Assembly: GCA_026396425.1 (NCBI GenBank)
Contig: JAPLWU010000135.1
Span: 1 to 8,925, forward strand
Reading direction: 5' to 3'
Origin: Microcaldota archaeon
Lineage (GTDB): Archaea > Micrarchaeota > Micrarchaeia > Burarchaeales > JAKAKT01
Length of the DNA: 8,925 nucleotides
In this document: positions 1-5,890 of the stretch, piece after piece
How positions within the stretch are numbered: position 1 is the first letter of the stretch
Layout: each line of letters opens with the position of its first letter
The notes under the pieces: generated by a model
What the model saw: only the letters and a program-made list of their open reading frames with translations
What the model was told of the DNA's origin: nothing
The model's database searches: none
Program-made: the position numbers and the translations under genes

Positions 1-332
1 TGATTCTCGAGGCCGAGGGAGCCAAGCAGAGCCAGATTCTCCAGGCAGAGGGGCAGAGGGACTCCGACATCCTGAAGAGCGAGGGGCAGAGGCAGGCCAA
101 GATTCTTCTCGCAAAAGGAGAAGCGGAGAGCATAAGGTTCGTCGCAGATTCCGCAAAGTTGAACCTCGCGGGCCCGGCGCTCACTCTCTGGCAGCTCAAG
201 ACTCTTGAGGAAGTCGGAAAGTCGGGAAGCACCAAGTTCGTGATTCCCATGGAATTCTCCGCGCTTCTTGAGAGGATAAGCCGGAACATCGGCGGTGCGA
301 GCGAGGAGAAGGAATCCAAAAAGGGAAAGTAA
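1..332 (+). CDS. SPFH/Band 7 (stomatin-like) protein, C-terminal part
   Basis: An open frame enters from the left edge (first full codon at base 3) and ends with TAA at 330-332, giving 109 visible residues. It begins with four consecutive 11-residue units of the type ILxAEGxxxxx (ILEAEGAKQSQ, ILQAEGQRDSD, ILKSEGQRQAK, ILLAKGEAES), encoded in 33-base steps from base 3. This Ala/Glu/Gly-rich helix is typical of the region after the SPFH domain in stomatin and paraslipin proteins. A segment with LWQLKTLEEVG and KFVIPMEF follows, matching the conserved C-terminal part of that family, and then a charged Glu/Lys tail. Family members are membrane-anchored oligomers that scaffold membrane microdomains and often pair with NfeD-type proteases. 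The membrane anchor and SPFH domain lie outside the window, so the family call rests on the C-terminal repeats and the VIP motif. Confidence 0.8.
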   Translation, partial: ILEAEGAKQSQILQAEGQRDSDILKSEGQRQAKILLAKGEAESIRFVADSAKLNLAGPALTLWQLKTLEEVGKSGSTKFVIPMEFSALLERISRNIGGASEEKESKKGK

Positions 333-402
333 GCTCAACCAATCTGCAAGGGATTCCTGCGCCAGCTTAATGCCCGTAGCTACGCCAGCGCACCCCTAAA
401 TA

Positions 403-412
403 GGTTTATATA
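403..412 (+). promoter_or_regulatory. Archaeal TATA-box promoter of ppsA
   Basis: The AT-rich stretch GGTTTATATA lies just after a purine/A-rich CCTAAATA element that could serve as the TFB recognition element. It is the only clear TATA-like sequence in the 130-base gap before ppsA. A start site about 25 bases downstream would fall near 433-437, giving a leader of about 26-30 nt. This is consistent with ppsA having a Shine-Dalgarno sequence, unlike the leaderless-looking genes elsewhere in the window. Confidence 0.6.
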
Positions 413-452
413 GACGCGCCACGTCATGTTTCCTCGGCGACTGAAGGGCTAA

Positions 453-458
453 AGGTGA
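453..458 (+). promoter_or_regulatory. Shine-Dalgarno site of ppsA
   Basis: AGGTGA is complementary to the usual archaeal 16S rRNA 3' end (ATCACCTCC) and sits four bases before the ATG at 463, which supports that start. The other promoters examined here leave little or no leader, so ppsA appears to be the leadered exception. Confidence 0.6.
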
Positions 459-462
459 AAAA

Positions 463-933
463 ATGGTGAATGTTGTTTATTTCTCGGACATACGAAAGGG
501 CGACGTGGACAAGGTGGGCGGCAAGGGCGCCAATCTGGGCGAGATGGCGAACGCCAAGTTCCCAATCCCGCCTGGTTTCTGCACCACGAGCGAGGCGTAT
601 TTCAGGTTCATCGACGCGAGCGGAATCCGCGATTTCATAAAGCAGCAGACCACGGGGCTCGACGGGCAGGATTCTGCCAAGTTGAAGGCGGCCTCTGATG
701 CCATAAAGAAAAAAATAATCGGCTCGCCAATCCCGCAGGATATTCGCGACGACGTCGTCAAGGCTTACAACCAGCTGTGCGGTTCTGCCATTCCCACTCC
801 CGACCAGGAGGTTTACGTTGCGGTGCGCTCTTCGGCAACGGCCGAGGATTTGCCAGAGGCGTCGTTCGCCGGCCAGCAGGCCACGTTTCTCAACCTCAAG
901 GGCGCCGATTCGCGAGGCAGGATTGGATGCTAA
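463..933 (+). CDS. ppsA: Phosphoenolpyruvate synthase, N-terminal fragment (broken gene)
   Basis: PEP synthase (pyruvate, water dikinase) converts pyruvate, ATP and water to PEP, AMP and phosphate, and feeds gluconeogenesis in archaea. This fragment is the start of the N-terminal ATP-grasp nucleotide-binding domain. GGKGANLGEM (around residue 20) and VRSSATAEDLPEASFAGQ (around 120-138) are hallmark motifs containing the Lys and Arg that contact ATP. The match to the family holds until FLNLKGAD, near residue 148. The frame then runs into eight unrelated residues and a stop at 931-933. The rest of the protein continues in another frame from about base 918. The family segment that should lie between them, with the GVMFT-type and GLGE-type motifs of the ATP-grasp core, is absent. 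The fragment would not be active on its own. The start is supported by the Shine-Dalgarno site and TATA box. Confidence 0.85.
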   Translation: MVNVVYFSDIRKGDVDKVGGKGANLGEMANAKFPIPPGFCTTSEAYFRFIDASGIRDFIKQQTTGLDGQDSAKLKAASDAIKKKIIGSPIPQDIRDDVVKAYNQLCGSAIPTPDQEVYVAVRSSATAEDLPEASFAGQQATFLNLKGADSRGRIGC

Positions 934-2555
934 CGCGGATGGAGAAGGGCAATGAGAAAGTCAATATAAAAGAGGAGTTCCGCGGGAAGCAGAAGCTCTC
1001 TGATGACGAGATAATCCAGCTTGCCAAGGTTGGGATGAAGATAGAGGAGCACTACGGCAAGCCGCAGGACATGGAATGGGCGTTCAGCGAGGGCAAGCTC
1101 TACATCGTGCAGAGCAGGCCCATAACAACTCTCAAGGAACCGAAGAAGGCAGATGGTGGAGAGGAAGAGGACGACGAGGGAGAGGACGGAGGCGAGGGGA
1201 TGGATGACAGAATACCGGTTGCAAAGGCGAAAATGATTACGAAGGGGGTCGGGGCGAGCCCCGGGGCGGCATCGGGCCCTGTCAAGTTCATCCCGTCGCC
1301 GGACCAGATTGGAGACATGCCGAAGGGCGCGGTTCTCGTCACGGGCATGACGACTCCGGATTTCGTTCCCGCGATGAAGAAGGCGGTTGCCATTGTTACC
1401 GATGAGGGCGGGTCGACGTGCCACGCGGCAATAGTCTCGAGGGAGCTCGGTGTTCCGTGCATAGTCGGAACTGGCAATGCCACCAAGCTGCTCAAGGACG
1501 GGATGATAATAACCGTCGATGCCTCGCAGGGGATAATCTACGAGGGCGACGTTGCAATCGTCAAGCCGAAGAAGAGGCAGGTGGCCTCGCAGGTCACAAC
1601 CATTTCTCCGGTCACGGCCACCAAGATTTACGTAAACCTCGCAGAGGCCGACCTCGCCGAGAAAGTCGCGCAGGAGCCGGTTGACGGAGTCGGGCTCCTT
1701 CGGGCGGAATTCATGATAGCCGCAATCGGCGAGCACCCGCGCAAGCTCCTCGAGGAGAACAGGGGCAAGGAGTTCACGGACAAGCTCGCCGAGGGGCTCC
1801 GCACTTTCGCGGCCGCATTCAGCCCGAGGCCGGTTGTCTACCGCGCGACGGACTTCAAGACGAACGAATACCGAAATCTCAAGGGCGGGGAGAAATACGA
1901 GCCGAAAGAGGCAAACCCGATGATGGGCTACCGCGGATGCTCGCGCTACATCCGCGAGCCCGACATCTTCAAGCTCGAGGTTGACGCAATCAGGAAAGTG
2001 AGGGAGGAGTACAAGCTCAAGAACCTGTGGCTCATGATTCCCTTCGTCCGAACCGTCGAGGAGCTGCAGAAGGTCAAGAAGCTCATGCACGAATTCGGGC
2101 TCGAGAGGGGAAGGGACTTCAAGCTCTGGATAATGGTGGAGGTTCCGAGCACCGCATTCCTAATCGACAAGTTCTGCGAGGAGGGAATCGACGGGATTTC
2201 CATCGGCTCGAACGACCTCACGCAACTGACTCTCGGCATAGACAGGGACAACGCCTCGCTCTCGGACGATTTCGACGAGAGGGACCCGGCGGTAATGGCT
2301 GCCATCGAGCGCGTCATAACGACCTGCAGGCGCTACGGAGTGACCGCCTCGCTGTGCGGCCAGGCTCCGTCCGTATACCCGGAATTCGCCGAGAAGCTCG
2401 TGGAGTTCGGCATAACGAGCATGAGCGTCAACCCCGATGTGATAGTGAAGACGAGGAAGCTTGTCGCCAGTGCTGAAATGAAAGTCCTCCTCAGGCGGAC
2501 CTCCAAACTTTGCGAGATTTGCGAGAAGTGCAAGAATTGCTGCGGAAAAGATTAG
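927..2555 (+). CDS. ppsA: Phosphoenolpyruvate synthase, central and C-terminal fragment (broken gene)
   Basis: Family similarity resumes near base 918 (QDWMLTR); the first in-frame ATG is at 927. The order is as in archaeal PEP synthases. First comes the end of the ATP-grasp domain (IEEHYGKPQDMEWAF, then YIVQSRPITTL). Next is an acidic linker (1149-1208), then the phosphohistidine swivelling domain with GGSTCHAAIVSRELGVPC, where His 1422-1424 is the phosphocarrier. Last is the PEP/pyruvate-binding barrel with GLLRAEFM, VYRATDFKTNE, NPMMGYRG, GSNDLTQLTLGIDRDN and SLCGQAPS, where Cys 2355-2357 is the catalytic acid. The phosphohistidine and barrel domains look intact. The gene ends in an unusual tail with five Cys. 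An ORF calculation would extend this frame back to 777, but residues before base 918 do not resemble the family and overlap the N-terminal fragment. Together the fragments lack roughly 110-120 family residues. Confidence 0.88.
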   Translation: MLTRMEKGNEKVNIKEEFRGKQKLSDDEIIQLAKVGMKIEEHYGKPQDMEWAFSEGKLYIVQSRPITTLKEPKKADGGEEEDDEGEDGGEGMDDRIPVAKAKMITKGVGASPGAASGPVKFIPSPDQIGDMPKGAVLVTGMTTPDFVPAMKKAVAIVTDEGGSTCHAAIVSRELGVPCIVGTGNATKLLKDGMIITVDASQGIIYEGDVAIVKPKKRQVASQVTTISPVTATKIYVNLAEADLAEKVAQEPVDGVGLLRAEFMIAAIGEHPRKLLEENRGKEFTDKLAEGLRTFAAAFSPRPVVYRATDFKTNEYRNLKGGEKYEPKEANPMMGYRGCSRYIREPDIFKLEVDAIRKVREEYKLKNLWLMIPFVRTVEELQKVKKLMHEFGLERGRDFKLWIMVEVPSTAFLIDKFCEEGIDGISIGSNDLTQLTLGIDRDNASLSDDFDERDPAVMAAIERVITTCRRYGVTASLCGQAPSVYPEFAEKLVEFGITSMSVNPDVIVKTRKLVASAEMKVLLRRTSKLCEICEKCKNCCGKD

Positions 2556-2573
2556 CGGACCCTCCCCACCTTC

Positions 2574-2585
2574 ACTTTTTATTTC
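2574..2585 (+). promoter_or_regulatory. TATA-like box of dph2
   Basis: The T/A-rich stretch ACTTTTTATTTC is centred about 27 bases before the dph2 ATG at 2607. No Shine-Dalgarno sequence lies in between, so transcription probably starts at or very near the start codon, giving a leaderless mRNA. The short 51-base gap after ppsA suggests dph2 can be transcribed independently of it. Confidence 0.5.
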
Positions 2586-2606
2586 TTTTATTCCATATGC
2601 CTACTC

Positions 2607-3530
2607 ATGAGAATACTTCTCCAATTCCCCGAGGGGCTGAAAAAGGAGGCATTGACCGAGGCGGAAAGGCTTCGCAAGCACGGCCACGAGGTTTTCATCT
2701 CCTCCTCGCAATGCTTCGGCGCCTGCGACATTGCGCTGGACGAGGCCCGCGCTCTTGGAATACAAAAAATAATCCATTACGGGCACGCCGATTTCGGAGT
2801 CAAATCAAAAATCCCAATCGAGTACGTGGAATACCCCATAAAAATCCACTGGCGCGGGGTTTTGAAAAAGGCGCTGCCCGAGCTGAGGAAATACAAGAAG
2901 ATTGCGCTTGTAACAACCGTGCAGCATATTTCGCAGCTTAAGGAAATCGCGGATTTTCTTCGAGCCAACGGAAAGCAAGCCCTCATAAAAAAAGGAACGA
3001 AGGCAAAATACGCGGGCCAGATTCTGGGCTGCGATGTAAGCGCGATTGACGAAGAGGCCGACTGCGTCCTCTATGTGGGCGGGGGAATCTTCCATGCGCT
3101 TGTTGGCGCGGAGAAGCCAGTGCTTGCCGCAGACCCGTTCTCCTCGTCAGTCAGATGGATGAACGATGAAATCGCGAGGGAAAGAAAAAGAAACATGGCC
3201 GCCCTTTCGCTCCTGATGCAGGCGAAAAACGTCGGCATATTGGTTAGCACGAAGCCGGGCCAAATGCAGCTCAACCTGGCGAGAAAAATTGCCGGCGAAC
3301 TGCGCGCATCCGGAAAAAATGCATTTATACTCGTCTCGAACCAAATCGACTACGAGGCGCTCAGCAACCTTTCGGGCTTCGATGCCTTCGTGAATACGGC
3401 GTGCCCCCGCATAACCGAGGACAGGGAGCGAATCCGCGCCCCAATCGCGAATGCGAAGGACGCTCTCGAGCTGCTGTGGGAGATGAAGGTCGCCAAGGAG
3501 ATAAAAAATAAAAACGAAAACAAAAAATGA
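2607..3530 (+). CDS. dph2: 2-(3-amino-3-carboxypropyl)histidine synthase (diphthamide synthesis, Dph2)
   Basis: Dph2 is an iron-sulfur enzyme that carries out the first step of diphthamide synthesis. It cleaves S-adenosylmethionine to move a 3-amino-3-carboxypropyl group onto a conserved His of elongation factor 2. It is a non-canonical radical-SAM enzyme without the CxxxCxxC loop. Its three cluster-binding Cys, spread over three repeated domains, are all visible: Cys40 in CFGACD, Cys142 in GQILGCD and Cys266 in NTACPRI. The N-terminal LLQFPEGLKKEA and the central YVGGGIFHAL are also typical. At 307 residues it is close to the usual length of archaeal Dph2 and appears intact. The C-terminal tail is Lys/Asn-rich and encoded by an A-rich run. 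The ATG at 2607 fits a leaderless promoter; an ATG at 2596 is out of frame. The archaeal enzyme works as a homodimer, so no partner gene is needed. Confidence 0.93.
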   Translation: MRILLQFPEGLKKEALTEAERLRKHGHEVFISSSQCFGACDIALDEARALGIQKIIHYGHADFGVKSKIPIEYVEYPIKIHWRGVLKKALPELRKYKKIALVTTVQHISQLKEIADFLRANGKQALIKKGTKAKYAGQILGCDVSAIDEEADCVLYVGGGIFHALVGAEKPVLAADPFSSSVRWMNDEIARERKRNMAALSLLMQAKNVGILVSTKPGQMQLNLARKIAGELRASGKNAFILVSNQIDYEALSNLSGFDAFVNTACPRITEDRERIRAPIANAKDALELLWEMKVAKEIKNKNENKK

Positions 3531-3558
3531 AACCAAACAAACAATATGGATTTGTTTT

Positions 3559-3573
3559 AACTCGTTTCGAGTT
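3559..3573. repeat. Small perfect inverted repeat followed by a T-rich run
   Basis: AACTCG and CGAGTT pair perfectly around a TTT loop, and a T-rich stretch (TTTATTTTT, ending at 3580) follows. It lies in the 69-base gap between dph2 and gltX. It could end the dph2 transcript or act as a protein-binding site overlapping the gltX TATA-like box. Six base pairs is short, and the choice between these roles is open. Confidence 0.35.
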
Positions 3574-3580
3574 TATTTTT
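3571..3580 (+). promoter_or_regulatory. TATA-like box of gltX
   Basis: GTTTATTTTT is centred about 24 bases before the TTG at 3600 and about 33 before the ATG at 3609. A start site near 3600 would give either a leaderless TTG start or an ATG with a leader of about 9 nt. No clear Shine-Dalgarno sequence helps decide between them. Confidence 0.5.
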
Positions 3581-3599
3581 CGGGGCTTTTGGATGGGAT

Positions 3600-4646
3600 T
3601 TGATTCGCATGGACGTTGAAACCGCCGCCCGCAAGCACGCGCTCAAGAACGCATTCGACTTCGGCAGGGCCGACATGAAAGCGGTAGTCGGGAAAGTCAT
3701 AGCCGAAGTTCCCGAGGCTAGGAAGGACATGAAGGCTGCGATGGCCGCCGTGATGCGGGTAGTCGCGCAAGTAAACGAAATGAAGAAAGAGGAGATTGCG
3801 AAAGAACTGGGCCAGTACGAGTTCATAGAGAAAAAGGAGGAGGAGAAGGGCATAACGCTCCCGAATGCCGAGCAGGGCACCAGGGTCGTCACGCGCTTCC
3901 CGCCCGAGCCCAACGGCTATCCGCACATAGGCCACGCGAAGGCAGTTTTTCTCGATTACGAGGCTGCCCGCGCCTACGGGGGAGAGTTCATACTCAGATT
4001 CGACGATACGAATCCCGAGGCGGAAAAGGCGGAATTCGTCGATGCCATAAAAGATGCGCTCTCCTGGCTCGGAATTTCCTACTCGCAGGAGCTTTACGCA
4101 TCGGATTTCATGCCGAAAATCTACGAATGCGCGGAAAAACTAATCTCGGGCGGACACATATACGCGTGCTCATGCCCCCAGGACGTTGTTAAGGAAAACC
4201 GCATGCAGGGAAAGGAGTGCGCATGCCGCTCCGCGCCTACGGACCAAAACATGCAGAAATGGAAGGGGATGCTCGACGGCTCGGTGAAAAAGGGCGAGGT
4301 TGCCATCCGCCTCAAGGGCGACATGTCCTCGCTGAACACGGCCATGCGCGACCCCACGATGTTCAGGATAATCGAGAGCGAGCACTACAGGCAGGGGAAC
4401 AAATACCGCGTCTGGCCTTCCTACGATTTCCAGGCGCCCGTGCTTGATTCCCTCAACGGCGTGACGCACGCGATGAGGACCAAGGAATACGAGCTGCGCG
4501 ATGAAATGTATTACAAAATCCTCGACATGCTCGGAATGCGAAAACCGATTCTCGTCGAGTTCTCGCGCCTCTCGATAAAAGGCATGCCAATCAGCAAGAG
4601 GCTGCTTAAACCGCTCATAGAGATCCGAAGCAAACCGCGAAGCTGA
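3600..4646 (+). CDS. gltX: Glutamyl-tRNA synthetase (archaeal type), N-terminal and catalytic fragment (broken gene)
   Basis: This class I enzyme charges tRNA-Glu with glutamate. The archaeal type usually also charges tRNA-Gln, for later amidation. The order is a helical N-terminal extension (about residues 1-85) and then the Rossmann catalytic domain. That domain begins with FPPEPNGYPHIGHAKA, whose HIGH signature is at residues 109-112, and continues with LRFDDTNPE. A CxC...CxC cluster (Cys190, 192, 207, 209) may bind zinc. KYRVWPSYDFQAPVLD, GVTHAMRTKE and the KMSKS equivalent (SIKGMPISKR, near 326-334) follow. The family match stops after LLKPLIE (residue 341, near base 4622); seven unrelated residues and a stop follow. 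The remainder is in another frame downstream. The start may be TTG 3600 or ATG 3609 (residue 4). The catalytic core looks intact, but the anticodon-binding part is disconnected. Confidence 0.9.
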   Translation: MIRMDVETAARKHALKNAFDFGRADMKAVVGKVIAEVPEARKDMKAAMAAVMRVVAQVNEMKKEEIAKELGQYEFIEKKEEEKGITLPNAEQGTRVVTRFPPEPNGYPHIGHAKAVFLDYEAARAYGGEFILRFDDTNPEAEKAEFVDAIKDALSWLGISYSQELYASDFMPKIYECAEKLISGGHIYACSCPQDVVKENRMQGKECACRSAPTDQNMQKWKGMLDGSVKKGEVAIRLKGDMSSLNTAMRDPTMFRIIESEHYRQGNKYRVWPSYDFQAPVLDSLNGVTHAMRTKEYELRDEMYYKILDMLGMRKPILVEFSRLSIKGMPISKRLLKPLIEIRSKPRS

Positions 4647-5068
4647 GAAAGCATCCGACCGAGGACATGGGCGTGCGTTTGGTTGAAACCGCAGATGTTT
4701 TCTACATAAGCGCCACCGACGTCGAGGGAATCAAAATAAACGAAATCTTCAGGCTCAAGGACCTTTTCAATGTCAAGCTCGTGCAGAAGCAAAACATGCT
4801 CATAGGCGAATACGCCGGCAAAGAAGTCGGCGAAGGCAAAAAGATACAGTGGGTGACCGACAGGCACCTCAAGGCAACCGTGCTCAGGCCCGGGCCGCTG
4901 CTGAAGGAAGACGACACTTATAACGAGGACAGCCTTCACGTTGAAGAGGGATATTGCGAGGAGGCGTGCTCGAAGCTCGCCGAGGGAACGGTTGTCCAGT
5001 TCGAGAGATACGGATTCTGCAGGCTCGACGGAAAAAAGGAGACGAGGTTCGTCTTCACGAACCCATAA
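4622..5068 (+). CDS. gltX: Glutamyl-tRNA synthetase, C-terminal anticodon-binding fragment (broken gene)
   Basis: This is the C-terminal beta-barrel region of an archaeal GluRS, in a different frame from the catalytic part. It has no start codon of its own at the homology boundary; the first in-frame ATG is at 4667. Recognisable pieces are LRKHPTEDMGVR just after the junction, IFRLKDLFNVKL, KKIQWVTD, and the closing VVQFERYGFCRLD with FVFTNP. These match the family's two anticodon-binding barrels, and the gene ends at a normal position (TAA 5066-5068). The family block joining KMSKS to the barrels, usually containing a GWDDPRLPT-type motif and a helical region, is missing. That loss is roughly 60-80 residues by comparison with proteins of about 550-570. 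The deletion and the frame change fall at the same point, near 4622. Confidence 0.85.
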   Translation, partial: DPKQTAKLRKHPTEDMGVRLVETADVFYISATDVEGIKINEIFRLKDLFNVKLVQKQNMLIGEYAGKEVGEGKKIQWVTDRHLKATVLRPGPLLKEDDTYNEDSLHVEEGYCEEACSKLAEGTVVQFERYGFCRLDGKKETRFVFTNP

Positions 5069-5069
5069 C

Positions 5070-5101
5070 CCAGCGCCCTGCGCGGGCTGGCTAGCATTTT
5101 T
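5070..5101 (+). terminator. Possible intrinsic terminator of gltX
   Basis: Directly after the gltX stop, CCAG (5070-5073) and CCC (5076-5078) can pair with GGG CTGG (5084-5090) around the loop TGCGC, with a two-base bulge. TTTTT follows at 5097-5101. The T-run lies inside the last codons of the convergent minus-strand gene. I judged this by eye and did not compute an energy. Confidence 0.4.
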
Positions 5102-5843
5102 CAACCACTTTCGCGTATTTCGTGACTTCCCGGGTTCTCTCCTCTTGTACGTACCCTACCTTCTCGCTGCACTCCTCCCTCGTCACGTTTTGCGGCTCGA
5201 ATACGCTAGTGCAGTTCTGGACAGTCGCGTTCTCCTGCCTCGCGACGTTCCTGCACTCGGTCATGGATGGCCTTGACTTTACCTCGTAGTAGCAGAGCCC
5301 GTCGTCTTTCACGTCATCCAGCGTCTCTTTCCATGAGAAGTTTTGCGAGTACAAGGCGGTGATTTCCCTGGTTTCCGGCTCAAAACTCACCGTGCTTCCG
5401 TTCGAAAGCTCGAGCCTCATCGCGACCGTCCAGCTGCCCGCCTCGCTCTCAAAGTTCTTTATCGTGACCGCGCAGGTTATGCTGCGCTCGAGGCACTGGG
5501 GCTCCCAGTTCACGCCGGGCGTGTAAGTCCTCTCGCAGGCCCTGCTCGTAGTGAAGTAGTATTCTCCGAACCTCATTGTCCTGTTCCCGCAAATCGTCTC
5601 AGTCCTGTTCTGCACGAAAGTGACGTTCTGGCATTCCAGGATGCTCTCGTTTTCCTCTGCCGTGAAATTCTCGCAGACGCTCAATTCCCTCGGAACCGTC
5701 TCGAAATAGGTTTCGTTTTCTGTGTAGGGGGCCTCCCTCTCGCAGTCGGCAAGTCCGAATCCCCGAATGCATCCGAAGAAAAGAATCGAAATTGAAAGAA
5801 GCAAGACTGCAAGCGGAATAGCGAGTTTTCCCATTTCGAACAC
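5091..5843 (-). CDS. Cys-rich, probably glycosylated secreted or lipid-anchored protein of unknown function
   Basis: I do not recognise a family. The protein has 250 residues from a GTG start, or 247 from the ATG at residue 4 (base 5834). A hydrophobic N-terminal segment (about residues 7-24) ends in LFFGC, which resembles a lipobox with Cys25, so a signal peptide or lipid anchor is likely and the rest should lie outside the cell. The mature part has 12 further Cys (34, 57, 71, 85, 103, 117, 124, 184, 197, 211, 225, 250) and 11 N-x-S/T sequons. Many Cys are exactly 13-14 residues apart, and a sequon recurs at the same phase in at least four units. The middle (about 124-180) is a different, beta-rich-looking segment. 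The TATA-like box 28 bases upstream favours a leaderless GTG start, but the ATG gives an equally good signal peptide. A surface structural or adhesive role is possible but unproven. Confidence 0.72.
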   Translation of the reverse strand: MFEMGKLAIPLAVLLLSISILFFGCIRGFGLADCEREAPYTENETYFETVPRELSVCENFTAEENESILECQNVTFVQNRTETICGNRTMRFGEYYFTTSRACERTYTPGVNWEPQCLERSITCAVTIKNFESEAGSWTVAMRLELSNGSTVSFEPETREITALYSQNFSWKETLDDVKDDGLCYYEVKSRPSMTECRNVARQENATVQNCTSVFEPQNVTREECSEKVGYVQEERTREVTKYAKVVEKC

Positions 5844-5866
5844 CAGTTAACCCTTATCCCCCGGGC

Positions 5867-5876
5867 TATTTTAAAC
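5867..5876 (-). promoter_or_regulatory. TATA-like box of the Cys-rich secreted protein gene
   Basis: Read on the minus strand this is GTTTAAAATA, centred about 28 bases before the GTG at 5843 and about 37 before the ATG at 5834. It lies in the 47-base gap after the receiver-domain gene. The secreted-protein gene therefore probably has its own promoter rather than depending only on read-through. Confidence 0.5.
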
Positions 5877-5890
5877 CCTCCGCCCGCCCC

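Noticed and set aside
777..917. The upstream extension of the second ppsA frame
   Set aside because: It overlaps well-conserved N-terminal ppsA codons in another frame and its residues (Arg/Gly/His-rich) do not resemble PEP synthase. Homology begins only near 918.
930..2090. A 386-codon open frame on the minus strand
   Set aside because: It lies wholly inside the ppsA fragment, whose motifs are unmistakable. The minus translation is Leu/Arg/His-rich without recognisable motifs, as expected for an antisense shadow in a GC-rich gene.
895..4630. Introns or inteins as an explanation for the split ppsA and gltX
   Set aside because: At both junctions conserved sequence is missing rather than extra sequence inserted, and no splicing-domain or homing-endonuclease motifs are present.
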